Positions 42,654 to 53,577 of a DNA stretch of 62,606 bases are shown in pieces; the stretch's first letter is position 1, and every line of letters begins with the position of its first letter. The notes under the pieces are model-generated. The model ran no database searches and was not told the origin of the DNA. It saw nothing but the letters and a program-made list of their open reading frames with translations. The position numbers were made by a program, and so were the translations under genes. The DNA lies in NCBI GenBank assembly GCA_030448105.1, contig JAUJNP010000014.1, positions 26,299 to 88,904 of the forward strand, given 5' to 3'. The stretch comes from Acidimicrobiales bacterium (GTDB lineage: Bacteria; Actinomycetota; Acidimicrobiia; Acidimicrobiales; Iamiaceae).

Positions 42654-44519
42654 ATGCCCCGGGTCGTCCTGTTCGCCCCCTACCCGCACCTCATCGGCGG
42701 GATGGAGCGGGTCACCGAGACGGTCTCGGCCGCTCTTCCCCGTGCCGGGTGGGCCGTGACGGTGGTTGCCCCAGGCGAGGGCGCCTTCGTCGACCGGCTC
42801 CGGCTACGGGGTGTTCCGGTCGAGGTGGTTGCCGCCCCTCGCGCCCTCGGGCACTACGGCGGCGGACCTCGCCGCGGCCAGGCGGCGCTGGCGCTGGCGG
42901 CACTGCCCAGGTACTGGTGGCGGCTCCGACCGATCCTCCGATCGGCGTCGATCGTCCACGCCGGCGAGCACCGCGGTGCCCTGTTGGCCGGTCCTGCCGC
43001 CCGGCTCGCCGGGGTGCCGATGGTGTGGCAGGTGCACTCCATCGAGGCGTCCCGGACCCTCAGGGTGGTGAGCGCCGCCCTCGCTCGGGTGGTGGTCGTC
43101 CCTTCGGCTTCGGCCGCAAGCGCCGTGGGATGGCTCCCCCGCCGCGTGGTGGTCGTGCCGAACCCGGTCGATGTGGAGCCGCTCACCGATGCAGCTCGTC
43201 ACTCCCAGCCTGACGGACCGGTCGTGCTCAGCTGCGGCCGGCTCCATCCGGTCAAGGGTTACGACCTCCTGCTGCGAGCCCTCGCCCTGCTCCACCACCG
43301 CCAGGTCCGCTTCCGGGCGGTGATCGCGGGCGACGTTCAGGCCGGGCACGAGGCCCACGCCCGAGAGCTCACGGCGCTGGTGGCGCAGCTGGGCTTGTCC
43401 GACGTCGTGGAGCTGCCCGGCTTCGCCGATCGCCCTTTCGAGCGCTGGGGGGACGCCGCCGTGTACGTCCAGCCTTCCCGGCACGAGACCTTCGGGCTGG
43501 CGGCGGCGGAAGCTATGGCCGCAGGCCTACCGACGATCGTCACCGGGGTGGGGGGATTGGCCGAGCTCGTCACCGACGGGCACACGGGGCTGGTGGTCCC
43601 TCCGGACGATGAGAAAGCCCTCGCCCTGGCCATCGAGCGCATGTTGTGCCACCCCCGGGAAGCCGACGCCCTGGCTGCCGCCGGCCGGGGCGACATCCGG
43701 TCGAGGTTCGGAGGAGGGCCGAGCGCGCTGCTCGAGGTCTACGCGTCGCTCGCCGAGGGCCGGAGGCGCCGTCGAGCCGGATCGCTGATACGGCTGCACC
43801 GCTCCTGGGAGGCCATGGCGCGGGAGGACCCGCTCTGGGCGGTGTTGTCCGCTCCCGAGAAGCGGGGCGGCCGCTGGGCGGTCGACGACTTCCTCGCCAC
43901 CGGACGGGAAGCGGTCGATGGTGTCATGGCGCTCCTGCGCGACCTCGACCTCGACCCCCGTGCCGTCGGTGACACCGCTCTCGACTTCGGCACCGGCGCC
44001 GGACGCCTGGCCCAGGCGCTGGCCGCCCACTTCACGGAGGTCCACGGCGTGGACATCTCCGAATCGATGCTGGCCGAGGCCGAGCGCATCAACCGTTTTC
44101 CCCACCGGGTGCACTATCACCTCAACCAGTCGCCTGACCTGGGCCGTTTCGAGGACGGCCGCTTCGCCTTCGTCATCTCCCACCTCGTCCTCCAGCACAT
44201 GCCCGTGGCGGCGGCCAAGGGGTACCTCAGAGAGTTCGGCCGGACTCTTGTCCCCGGTGGGGTTGCCGTGGTGCAGATACCGAGCGGCCACGCGCGGCGC
44301 CGCCGCTTCGACCAGGAGACGCTGCCGCCGCTCCTCCGCACGGGCCTGCTCCGTGCCCGCATGGCGATCACCGGCCGACCGGGGATGGAGATGCACGTGA
44401 TGAGCCGGGCCGTCGTCGAGAAGACCCTCGCCGGAGCCGGCCTGCGGGTCTGCGCCGTTCAGGAGAATCCCGCCGGGCCGTGGCGAACGGCGCAGTACGT
44501 GGCCCAACGAGTCGACTGA
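42654..44519 (+). CDS. GT4 glycosyltransferase fused to a methyltransferase
   Basis: A 621-residue two-enzyme fusion. Residues 1-370 are a GT4: PYPHLIGGMERVTETV at 9-24, VLSCGRLHPVKGYDLLLRAL at 191-210, and Glu278-x7-Glu286 in RHETFGLAAAEAMAAG. After a basic linker (GRRRRRAGS at 369-377) comes a SAM methyltransferase with motif I ALDFGTGAGRLAQAL at 442-456 and VISHLVLQHMPVAAAKG. This is the second glycosyltransferase-methyltransferase fusion of the locus (the other is GT2-based). Transfer and methylation may be coupled on one intermediate. Confidence 0.87.
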   Translation: MPRVVLFAPYPHLIGGMERVTETVSAALPRAGWAVTVVAPGEGAFVDRLRLRGVPVEVVAAPRALGHYGGGPRRGQAALALAALPRYWWRLRPILRSASIVHAGEHRGALLAGPAARLAGVPMVWQVHSIEASRTLRVVSAALARVVVVPSASAASAVGWLPRRVVVVPNPVDVEPLTDAARHSQPDGPVVLSCGRLHPVKGYDLLLRALALLHHRQVRFRAVIAGDVQAGHEAHARELTALVAQLGLSDVVELPGFADRPFERWGDAAVYVQPSRHETFGLAAAEAMAAGLPTIVTGVGGLAELVTDGHTGLVVPPDDEKALALAIERMLCHPREADALAAAGRGDIRSRFGGGPSALLEVYASLAEGRRRRRAGSLIRLHRSWEAMAREDPLWAVLSAPEKRGGRWAVDDFLATGREAVDGVMALLRDLDLDPRAVGDTALDFGTGAGRLAQALAAHFTEVHGVDISESMLAEAERINRFPHRVHYHLNQSPDLGRFEDGRFAFVISHLVLQHMPVAAAKGYLREFGRTLVPGGVAVVQIPSGHARRRRFDQETLPPLLRTGLLRARMAITGRPGMEMHVMSRAVVEKTLAGAGLRVCAVQENPAGPWRTAQYVAQRVD

Positions 44520-44542
44520 AGCGGCGCCTACGCTCCCGCGCC

Positions 44543-45679
44543 GTGGGTGACGAGCCGAAGGTCCTCCACGTGCTCGAGGCCATCGAGACCGGCTGCGCCC
44601 GTCACCTCTCCGATGTCGTCCGCTCGGGCCGCGGAGTCCGTCACCACGTGGTGGTCCCACCCGAGCGGATCGGCGGCCACACCGACCTCGCGGCGTTCGC
44701 CGCCTTCGCTGCCGCCGGCGCGAGCGTCCACGTCGTCGACATGCGACGCAACCCCGCCTCGCCGCGAAATCCCGTCGCGATGGTCGCCGTGCGTCGCCTC
44801 ATCCGGCGGCACGAGCTCGACGGGGTTCACGGCCACAGCACGATCGGCGGCATCGTCGCCCGGGCAGCAGCGGTGGGCACCGGCGCCGCCGTCGTCTACA
44901 CGCCCAATGGGGTCGCGCGCGGCGCCGCGGCGACGGCCGTGGAACGGGCTCTCGGCCGGGTGACCGACCGGTTCGTGGCGGTATCTCCGAGCGAACGGGC
45001 CGAGGTGCTTCGCCGCCGGTTGGTACCTGAAGACCGCCTCGTGCTCGTGCCCAACGGGATCGATCCAGTCGCTCCCGAGCCGCTCGACCTCAGGGGCCTG
45101 CTGGGCCTCGATCCCGCCGTACCGGTCGTGGGCTCGGTGGGCCGCCTGGTCCACCAGAAGGCCCCCGAGGTCCTGCTCCGGGGGTGGGCGCTCGTGGCCC
45201 AGCGGATCCCGACTGCCCACTTCGTGCTCGTGGGGGACGGCCCGCTGGCGGGCACGGTCGACACCTTGGCCGTCGAGCTCGGTCTCGGTGCCCGCTTCCA
45301 CCGCATCCCGTTCCTCGCCGGGGCGGCCGCCTACCTACCGAGCCTGGACGTCTTCGCGCTCGCCTCACGGTTCGAGGGCGGCCCGTATGTGCCGCTCGAA
45401 GCCATGAGAGCCGGGGTGCCGGTCGTGCTCACCGACGTGACCGGCAGCCGTGATGCTGTCGAGCACGGGATCACCGGGCTCCTGGTGCCAGCCGGCGACC
45501 ACGCCGCCCTGGCTGAGCAGATAGTGGCTCTGCTCAACCAGCCGTCCCGCGCCCGGCGCCTGGCGCGGGCCGGTCGCGAGGCAATCCATGAGCGTTTCAC
45601 GATCGAGGTCATGGGTGACCAACTGCGAGGCCTGTACTCAGAGTTGGCCGGGCGCCGCCGATTGAGGCTCCAGGGCTAA
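44543..45679 (+). CDS. GT4 family glycosyltransferase (cytoplasmic, early-step type)
   Basis: A 378-residue GT-B enzyme starting at GTG 44543 (MGDEPKVLHVLEAIETGCAR). The opening VLHVLEAIETGCARHLSDVV and SVGRLVHQKAPEVLLRGWAL near 195, with SRFEGGPYVPLEAMRAGVP for E-x7-E, resemble GT4s that act soon after the initiating transferase. It lies 23 bases after the fusion gene and 71 before the sugar-phosphate transferase, supporting an early role. An ATG at 44480 in frame overlaps the previous gene. Confidence 0.85.
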   Translation: MGDEPKVLHVLEAIETGCARHLSDVVRSGRGVRHHVVVPPERIGGHTDLAAFAAFAAAGASVHVVDMRRNPASPRNPVAMVAVRRLIRRHELDGVHGHSTIGGIVARAAAVGTGAAVVYTPNGVARGAAATAVERALGRVTDRFVAVSPSERAEVLRRRLVPEDRLVLVPNGIDPVAPEPLDLRGLLGLDPAVPVVGSVGRLVHQKAPEVLLRGWALVAQRIPTAHFVLVGDGPLAGTVDTLAVELGLGARFHRIPFLAGAAAYLPSLDVFALASRFEGGPYVPLEAMRAGVPVVLTDVTGSRDAVEHGITGLLVPAGDHAALAEQIVALLNQPSRARRLARAGREAIHERFTIEVMGDQLRGLYSELAGRRRLRLQG

Positions 45680-45750
45680 CCTCGCCCCGGCAGCAGGGCG
45701 CAAGAGCGCGGACCAGCGGACCAACGGTGCAAGGGACAGGTGTGGAGAAG

Positions 45751-47169
45751 ATGTCGACGTCTGAGGCGGCACCGGGCACCGCGCCGGCCAGTTCCCTCGC
45801 GCACCGTCGCCCCCCTCTCGGCCCTACCACGCTGCGGGAGCGATGGGGGAACAGCCACCTCTCAGCCGCGCTTATCGCCGCCGACCTCCTGAGCGTCGCC
45901 AGCGGCTCGGCCCTGGCCTACCTGCTGCGACCAGCGGCCCCGGCCACCGTCCTCATCATCGCGGGGCTTGCCGTGATCGCCCTGTCCGGGCTTCCCCAGC
46001 GGACCACCCTCAGCCTCAGCACCCTCGAGCAGATCCCCTGGCTCTTCCGGCGGGTGGCCACCGCGTACCTGCTCGGCATTCCACTGCTGCTGCTCACCGA
46101 CGCCGGACCGCCGCTCGGCCAAGCGGCCATCGTGGCCGTCTTCGTCATCGGGGGCCGGGCGCTCAGCCACATCCTTCTCCTCCGCCGACGGCTGCAAGGG
46201 CGAGGGCTCGAGCCCGCCTTGCTCGTCGGAGACGGCGAGGAGTCCCGCCGCCTGATGCACCAGATGGGAACGGACCTTCACTTCGGGGTGCGCTTCGTGG
46301 GCGTGATCAGCGCCGAACCCGAGACCGCGGAGACAACTGCCGAGGACCACCAGATCGGTCGCTTGGCCGATCTGCCGGCCCTGGTCGAGGCACTGGGCGT
46401 GCGGCGGGTGATCGTTGGCCCGGAGGTCGCAGGCGGTCCCGAGCGAGCCGTGGCGCTCCGCAGGACACTGGCGGCCGGAGCTCGGGTCCACGTGGTGCCC
46501 CGCCTGCCCGAGGTGATGCCCGCCTTCGAACCTCCCTCGGGCGAGCTGGTCCTCGGACACCCACTGGTGGAGCTCCCCCGGCCGCTTCCTGTCGGCGTGC
46601 AACAGGCGATGAAGCGCTTGATCGACGTGGTGGTCGCCTCGGCTCTCCTGGTCCTGACCGCACCGCTCATGGTGGTGGTGGCCGTCGGCGTCAAACGGTC
46701 GAGCCCGGGACCGGTCCTGTTCCGCCAGCTGCGCATCGGGCGGGGCGGTGAGCCGTTCGTCATGTTCAAGTTCCGCACCTTCCCGGTCGACCACCAGGAC
46801 GTCGTCCAGTCACTCCGTCCCGACGATTGCCCGTTGCGGTTCGGCCGGTTTCTCCGTCGGACGAGCCTCGACGAGCTACCCCAGTTGTTGAACGTGGTGC
46901 TGGGCGACATGTCGCTCATCGGGCCCCGGCCCGAGCGGCCCAAGTTCGTGGAGTCCCTGACTGTGGACCACCCCGACTACGACGACCGCCACCGGGTCCG
47001 AGGGGGGATGACGGGCCTGGCCCAGACGATGGGCTACGTAGGTGACACGTCGATCGAGGACCGCACCCGCCTCGACAACCGCTACATCGACGGCTGGTCC
47101 CTGTGGCAGGACGCTCTCATCGCCGCACGCACCCTCGCCGCCATCGTCCGCAAGAGCTACCACCACTGA
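45751..47169 (+). CDS. Undecaprenyl-phosphate glycosyl-1-phosphate transferase (WcaJ/WbaP-like)
   Basis: A 472-residue initiating transferase. The N-terminal half has about four hydrophobic segments (from residue 38) and a Rossmann-like domain (ALLVGDGEESRRLM near 156). The C-terminal catalytic domain begins MKRLIDVVVASALLVLTAPL, with FRQLRIGRGGEPFVMFKFRT and DELPQLLNVVLGDMSLIGPRPER, the polyprenyl-phosphate sugar-phosphate transferase signature. It starts glycan assembly on the lipid carrier. ATG 45751 is preferred because GTGGAG lies six bases before it; a GTG at 45727 is possible. Confidence 0.9.
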   Translation: MSTSEAAPGTAPASSLAHRRPPLGPTTLRERWGNSHLSAALIAADLLSVASGSALAYLLRPAAPATVLIIAGLAVIALSGLPQRTTLSLSTLEQIPWLFRRVATAYLLGIPLLLLTDAGPPLGQAAIVAVFVIGGRALSHILLLRRRLQGRGLEPALLVGDGEESRRLMHQMGTDLHFGVRFVGVISAEPETAETTAEDHQIGRLADLPALVEALGVRRVIVGPEVAGGPERAVALRRTLAAGARVHVVPRLPEVMPAFEPPSGELVLGHPLVELPRPLPVGVQQAMKRLIDVVVASALLVLTAPLMVVVAVGVKRSSPGPVLFRQLRIGRGGEPFVMFKFRTFPVDHQDVVQSLRPDDCPLRFGRFLRRTSLDELPQLLNVVLGDMSLIGPRPERPKFVESLTVDHPDYDDRHRVRGGMTGLAQTMGYVGDTSIEDRTRLDNRYIDGWSLWQDALIAARTLAAIVRKSYHH

Positions 47170-47196
47170 GGGCAGCCCCTCACCCCTGATCCTTGT

Positions 47197-49422
<2,226 letters not shown>

Positions 49423-49499
49423 CGGGCCACGGTACCCAAGCGCTCCGCGACCCTGGAGACCATCGTCCACGGCGAGCCGACGTGTCGGACGGCGTGGTG

Positions 49500-49528
49500 A
49501 AAAAGGTCCGCGTCGGCCGAGGCGGTCC
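49500..49528 (-). terminator. Probable rho-independent terminator after the methyltransferase
   Basis: On the minus strand an imperfect G+C-rich hairpin (positions 49528 to 49505, ends GGACCGC and GCGGACC) is followed directly by five T residues (49504-49500). It lies eleven bases after the stop of the methyltransferase at 49539 and 78 bases before the purL start, so it would separate the two. Confidence 0.55.
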
Positions 49529-49538
49529 TAGATCACGC

Positions 49539-50288
49539 CTATTTCCAAGCGTGCAGCGTCATTCGGCCGCGCTGGGCAATGTCGAGCAAGGGGGTGCGGT
49601 CACCCTTTGCCACCCGCCGGTACACCGCTCGGGCCGCCCGGTACGCCGACTTGGGGCGGTAGATCACCTCGACCCGGCGGAACCCGGCGGCTCCCACCAT
49701 CTCGACGACTGCTCGAGGGTTCGGCCCCCACCAGTTCGTCGGATCGCCCTCGAGCTCGCCCCGTGGGTAAAAGACGGCCGCGGGCCTCCGGAAGGTGCAG
49801 AGATCCACGGCCGTCTCCAGGATCATCATGTCTCGGGTCATTGCTGCGACCCGGTCGAGCGCCAGCATTGGATGTCGCATGTGGTAGAGGACGCCGAGGA
49901 ATAGCACCACGTCGAACGGTCCGCCCAAGGTTGCAGGATCCAGATCAAGGACGTCGACATCGGCGTCCTCGACCGACGATCCCAAGGCACGTCGGGCAAG
50001 CTCGAAGGCTGCCTTGGTACCGTCGTTGCTCCCGTTCCAGCTGAAGGAGTCAGACGCGACCACTCGGGCCGCCCCTCGGCGCTCCGCCTCGAACGAGTAG
50101 AACCCGTCCCAGGCACCGACATCGAGCACCGTCTTGCCATCCAGCCGATCGGGAAACCCGTACCGGTCCAGGCCCGCAGCGACCTCCACGATCCCGCGGG
50201 TCCGGACCCCATCGGCGAGCTCCATGGTGTGGAACCACGTCAGCGCATCCGCCTCAGCTTGGAGCTCTTTTCTCCCCCGCTGGTTCAT
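49539..50288 (-). CDS. CmoB/DUF1698-like methyltransferase (paralogue 4), inserted beside purL
   Basis: A 249-residue homologue of the three copies in the polysaccharide locus: WFHTMELADGVRTRGIVEV near residue 20, VLDVGAWDGFYSFEAERRGA for motif I, VVLFLGVLYHMRHPMLALD. It is the most divergent of the four. ATG 50288 is preferred (AAGGGG seven bases before); a GTG at 50318 would add ten residues. It sits between purQ and purL, next to a duplicated purL start, and is followed by a terminator, which suggests it was inserted as a separate unit. Confidence 0.85.
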   Translation of the reverse strand: MNQRGRKELQAEADALTWFHTMELADGVRTRGIVEVAAGLDRYGFPDRLDGKTVLDVGAWDGFYSFEAERRGAARVVASDSFSWNGSNDGTKAAFELARRALGSSVEDADVDVLDLDPATLGGPFDVVLFLGVLYHMRHPMLALDRVAAMTRDMMILETAVDLCTFRRPAAVFYPRGELEGDPTNWWGPNPRAVVEMVGAAGFRRVEVIYRPKSAYRAARAVYRRVAKGDRTPLLDIAQRGRMTLHAWK

Positions 50289-50351
50289 CGAGAGCCCCTT
50301 CGGAGATTGAACCGCCACCTCGACGGGCAGCTTCGCACCCTTGTGGCCGGG

Positions 50352-50426
50352 TCACCAGCGCGCGATGTCGGCGGCCCCGTCGTCGGTGAGGCCGAGGGCG
50401 CGGTGGACGGGTTCCTCGGCGGGCAC
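50352..50426 (-). pseudogene. Duplicated 5' end of purL, 24 codons
   Basis: GTG at 50426 opens MPAEEPVHRALGLTDDGAAD and ends at TGA 50352. It matches the first 22 or so residues of PurL (MPTEDPVHRALGLTDDEVAD); the DNA is near-identical for about 65 bases (compare 49360-49422 with 50362-50426), with a few substitutions. Similarity does not extend upstream of the GTG or into the rest of purL. It is a scar of a recombination or insertion event. Confidence 0.82.
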
Positions 50427-50497
50427 GCGGCACGAGGGCCGGTTTCGGGATATCGGGATGCTTCGCAATGTGGGTGATGTGTGGTTGAATCGACGTC

Positions 50498-50908
50498 ATG
50501 CCTCCCAAGAAGCGAACCATGAGCGATGCGCACAAGGCGGCTCTCGCCGAAGGCCGCAACGAAAGCCGCTACGTCAGCGCCTACCTGAAGGCCATCGAGG
50601 CCAACCGTCCGAAGCGGGGCCGCAAGCGAACTCCCGAATCCATCCGCAAGCAGCTCGCCAAGGTGGACGAACAGCTCCAAAACGCCGATCCGTTGCAGGC
50701 CCTGAACCTGCGCCAGCAGCGCATCGACCTGCAGCAGGCCCTCCTCAAGGCGAACACCACCGTCGACGTGAAGAGCCTGGAGGGCGATTTCATCCGCGCC
50801 GCCAAGGGTTACAGCCAGCGCAAGGGCATCTCGTACTCGGTGTGGCGGGAGATGGGCGTGCCCGCCGACGTGCTCAAGCGGGCCGGCATCACCCGGGGCG
50901 GGTCCTAG
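50498..50908 (+). CDS. Conserved small Lys/Arg-rich protein, unknown function
   Basis: A 136-residue protein that I associate with a widespread actinobacterial family of unknown function (recalled, not searched). The N-terminus is basic (MPPKKRTMSDAHKAALAEGR), the middle is a helical, probably coiled segment (SIRKQLAKVDEQLQNADPLQAL), and the C-terminus GISYSVWREMGVPADVLKRA looks like a small helix-turn-helix-like end. A DNA-associated role is possible. It is the only plus-strand gene in the purL-purS stretch; its TAG shares the palindrome CTAG with the purQ stop. Confidence 0.75.
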   Translation: MPPKKRTMSDAHKAALAEGRNESRYVSAYLKAIEANRPKRGRKRTPESIRKQLAKVDEQLQNADPLQALNLRQQRIDLQQALLKANTTVDVKSLEGDFIRAAKGYSQRKGISYSVWREMGVPADVLKRAGITRGGS

Positions 50909-51588
50909 GCCGCTTTCTGGCTCGCGGCGTCGAGGAGGGACCGCAGCAACGGCACGCCGTCGGCCGATCCCAAGAGCTCGTGCGAAGCCCGTTCGGGGTG
51001 GGGCATGAGGCCCACCACGTTGCGCCCCCCGTTGCAGATGGCGGCGATGTCGTCGACCGAGCCATTCGGGTTGTCGAGGTAGCGCAACACCACCCGATCT
51101 TCATGTTGCAGCTCGGCCAACGTGGCCGGGGCACAGGTGTAGTTGCCCTCGAAGTGGTTGATCGGCACCCGCAGCACATCGCCCACTGATGTGGCCGACG
51201 TGAGCGCCGAATGGGTTGACTCCACCCGGAGCTCCACGGTGGTGCACAGGAACTTGAGGCCCCGGTTCTTCTGCAGCGCACCGGGGAGGAGGCCGGCCTC
51301 GGTCAACACCTGGAAGCCGTTGCAGATCCCCACCACCGGGCCGCCGTCGCGGGCGAAGTCGCCGACCGCGCCCATTACCGGGGAGAAGCGGGCGATGGCG
51401 CCGGGGCGCAGGTAGTCGCCGTGGGCGAACCCGCCGGGCACGATGACGGCATCGACGCCGCCCACGGTGGCGTCGCCGTGCCAGAGCACCTCCGTGTCCC
51501 CCCCAAGGAGGCGCACCGCCTCGATCGCGTCCTGCTCGCAGTTGGAGCCGGGGAACAGGACCACACCGACCTTGGGCCCCCGGGTCAC
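50905..51588 (-). CDS. purQ: Phosphoribosylformylglycinamidine synthase, glutaminase subunit
   Basis: A 227-residue class I glutamine amidotransferase. Cys89 in GICNGFQ is the nucleophile; HPE in LMPHPERASHEL completes the triad. VVLFPGSNCEQD and VPGGFAHGDYLRPGAIARFSP are PurQ-specific. It gives ammonia to PurL with PurS as bridge. The GTG start (MTRGPKVGVVLF) overlaps the purS stop (GTGA). Unlike the usual purSQL run, purL is about 1.5 kb further on, beyond the inserted genes. Confidence 0.93.
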   Translation of the reverse strand: MTRGPKVGVVLFPGSNCEQDAIEAVRLLGGDTEVLWHGDATVGGVDAVIVPGGFAHGDYLRPGAIARFSPVMGAVGDFARDGGPVVGICNGFQVLTEAGLLPGALQKNRGLKFLCTTVELRVESTHSALTSATSVGDVLRVPINHFEGNYTCAPATLAELQHEDRVVLRYLDNPNGSVDDIAAICNGGRNVVGLMPHPERASHELLGSADGVPLLRSLLDAASQKAA

Positions 51589-51848
51589 CCGACCGGGGCC
51601 GCCTCGGTGAGGGTGACCTCGCTGTCCTCGATCACCGGGTTGGTGAGGAACCGGGCGCACATGTCCTCCACCTCGGCCCGAGCGGCGGCCTCGTCGGCCG
51701 CCTCGACCACGAAGCGGATGGACTTGCCCACCCGCACGCCGCTCACGCCGGCGAAGCCGAGGTGGGGAAGCGACCGCTCGATGGTCTGGCCCTGGGGGTC
51801 GGCCACCCCCTCCCGGAGGCGCACCTCCACCCGCACCTCGAAGCGCAT
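51585..51848 (-). CDS. purS: Phosphoribosylformylglycinamidine synthase, PurS subunit
   Basis: An 87-residue protein of normal PurS length: MRFEVRVEVRLREGVADPQG, then GFAGVSGVRVGKSIRF and CARFLTNPVIEDSEV. PurS bridges PurQ and PurL. ATG 51848 is chosen; the frame extends 22 codons upstream without family features. Confidence 0.92.
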   Translation of the reverse strand: MRFEVRVEVRLREGVADPQGQTIERSLPHLGFAGVSGVRVGKSIRFVVEAADEAAARAEVEDMCARFLTNPVIEDSEVTLTEAAPVG

Positions 51849-51898
51849 TGGCTCACTCTGACACACGCCCACCCGGCCACCGCTGAACCGGCGTGTGG

Positions 51899-52660
51899 TC
51901 AGGTCGGCTCCCAACGGAAGAAGCGGAGGGCCAGCGCGGTGCCGATGGCTGCCCAGGCCGCTAGCACGGCGAGCTCAGCAGTCGGCCAGATGGCGGCGGC
52001 CGGGTCGTAGCCGGCGCGCAGCCCTTCGGTGAGGGCCTTGATGGGCAGCATGCTGACCGTCGTGTCGAGCCACGCCGGGAGGCGAAGGCCGCTGTTGAAG
52101 GTGCCGGAGACGAGGGCGAGGGGGATGTAGGTGCCGTTGGTGATCGCGCCGGCGGCGGCCCCGTTGGGGATGAAGGCGCTGATGGCGAGGCCCAGCGCCG
52201 CGAAGCAGGTGATGCCGAGGGTGAGGGTGACGGCGAGCCCGGCCAGTGCCTCACCGCGGGGAAACACGTCGAAGGCGATGCGACCCAGGACGATGGTGGC
52301 GACGGCGATGAGGAACGACGTGGCGAGGACGCTGACGAGGTGGCCGGCGAGGTAGGCGCCGGGGGGAAGGGGTGTGGCCCGGATGCGCTTGAGCACCCCG
52401 TCGCTGCGAAGGACGGCGATGGTGGCGGCGAGGGTCCCGTAGGCGGCGACGACGATGCCGAAGGCGAGGATGCCGGGAACGAACAGGGTGAGGGCGGCCA
52501 GTTCGGGCCGACCCGGAACCTGATCCTCACCCGAGGTGGCACCGAAGATGAGCAACAGACCCACGGGCAGGGCGAAGGTGAAGAAGGCCGACTCGGGGTT
52601 CCGCCAGAACGCGAGCTGCTCGAGCTTCGCCTGGCGGAGCACGAGGTGCCCCGACCTCAT
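51899..52660 (-). CDS. ABC-2 type transporter permease, drug-export type
   Basis: A 253-residue membrane protein with six hydrophobic segments and the ABC-2 pattern (LKRIRATPLPPGAYLAGHLV near residue 90, SGTFNSGLRLPAWL near 185). It starts with an ATG overlapping the stop of its ATPase (ATGA). The pair resembles daunorubicin-type exporters; a lipid or small-molecule substrate is likely. Regulated by the divergent TetR gene (see operator). Confidence 0.87.
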   Translation of the reverse strand: MRSGHLVLRQAKLEQLAFWRNPESAFFTFALPVGLLLIFGATSGEDQVPGRPELAALTLFVPGILAFGIVVAAYGTLAATIAVLRSDGVLKRIRATPLPPGAYLAGHLVSVLATSFLIAVATIVLGRIAFDVFPRGEALAGLAVTLTLGITCFAALGLAISAFIPNGAAAGAITNGTYIPLALVSGTFNSGLRLPAWLDTTVSMLPIKALTEGLRAGYDPAAAIWPTAELAVLAAWAAIGTALALRFFRWEPT

Positions 52661-53571
52661 GGCACGAGGGCCCCGGCGTCCGCGATGAGCGCCAGGTAGC
52701 TGTCCTCGAGCGTCGGCGGAGCGACGACGAGGTCGGGCAGGTCGCCCACGGAGTGCAGGAGCTCCTCGAGGGCGGCGGACGGGGCCCGGGTGCGGATGGT
52801 GACGCGTCGATCGTCAACCCGGGCGTCGAGGGTTTCGAGCAGCGCCGAGGCGCGGCTCCGAGTGGCGGAGGCTCCGAACGAGATCGAGGTGGGCGTGTCG
52901 GCGAGGCGGGCCAGGTCCTGGGGGGTACCGATGGCCTGGATCCGGCCGGCGGCGAGGATGGCCACCCGATCGGCGAGCCGTTCGGCCTCGTCGAGGTAGT
53001 GGGTGGTGAGCAGGACCGTCTTTCCCAGCGCCGAGAGGTTCTCGATCGCGGACCAGCACCGCCGCCGTGCCTCGGGATCGAAGCCGGTGGTTGGCTCGTC
53101 GAGGAACATGACGTCGGGATCGCCCGCCAGGCCGAGGGCGAAGTCGAGGCGGCGACGCTGCCCGCCCGACAGCCGTCGCACCAGGGTCCGCTGCTCGTCG
53201 TGGAGCTCGACCACCTCGAGCAGCTCGGCCGTGGGTCGGGGGCGGGAGAAGTAGGCCCGCCAGGCATCGACGAGCTCGCCGACACGGAGGTGTTGGGGGA
53301 ACCCGCACGCCTGGAGCACGACGCCTGTGCGCTCGCGCAGCTCCCGGGGGTGGGTCCACGGGTCGAAGCCGAGCACGCGCACCGAGCCGGCCGTAAGCGG
53401 GCGGAAACCCTCGAGGATCTCGATGGTGGTCGTCTTCCCCGCCCCGTTCGGCCCGAGCAGGGCGAGCACCTCGCCCCGCCCCACGTGGAGCTCCACCCCG
53501 GCCAGGACACGGCGCTCGCCGTAGGACTTGTGCAGCCCTTCGACGGAGATCGCCGGTCCAGTCTCGGCCAC
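52657..53571 (-). CDS. ABC transporter ATPase, drug-export type
   Basis: A 304-residue ATPase: Walker A GPNGAGKTT at 40-48, signature LSGGQ at 134-138, Walker B VMFLDEP at 154-160. The C-terminal 80 residues form the extra domain of daunorubicin-resistance (DrrA) type ATPases. Starts at GTG 53571, which is about seven bases after a -10 box, so the mRNA appears leaderless. Divergent from a TetR regulator. Confidence 0.9.
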   Translation of the reverse strand: MAETGPAISVEGLHKSYGERRVLAGVELHVGRGEVLALLGPNGAGKTTTIEILEGFRPLTAGSVRVLGFDPWTHPRELRERTGVVLQACGFPQHLRVGELVDAWRAYFSRPRPTAELLEVVELHDEQRTLVRRLSGGQRRRLDFALGLAGDPDVMFLDEPTTGFDPEARRRCWSAIENLSALGKTVLLTTHYLDEAERLADRVAILAAGRIQAIGTPQDLARLADTPTSISFGASATRSRASALLETLDARVDDRRVTIRTRAPSAALEELLHSVGDLPDLVVAPPTLEDSYLALIADAGALVP

Positions 53572-53577
53572 GTCACT

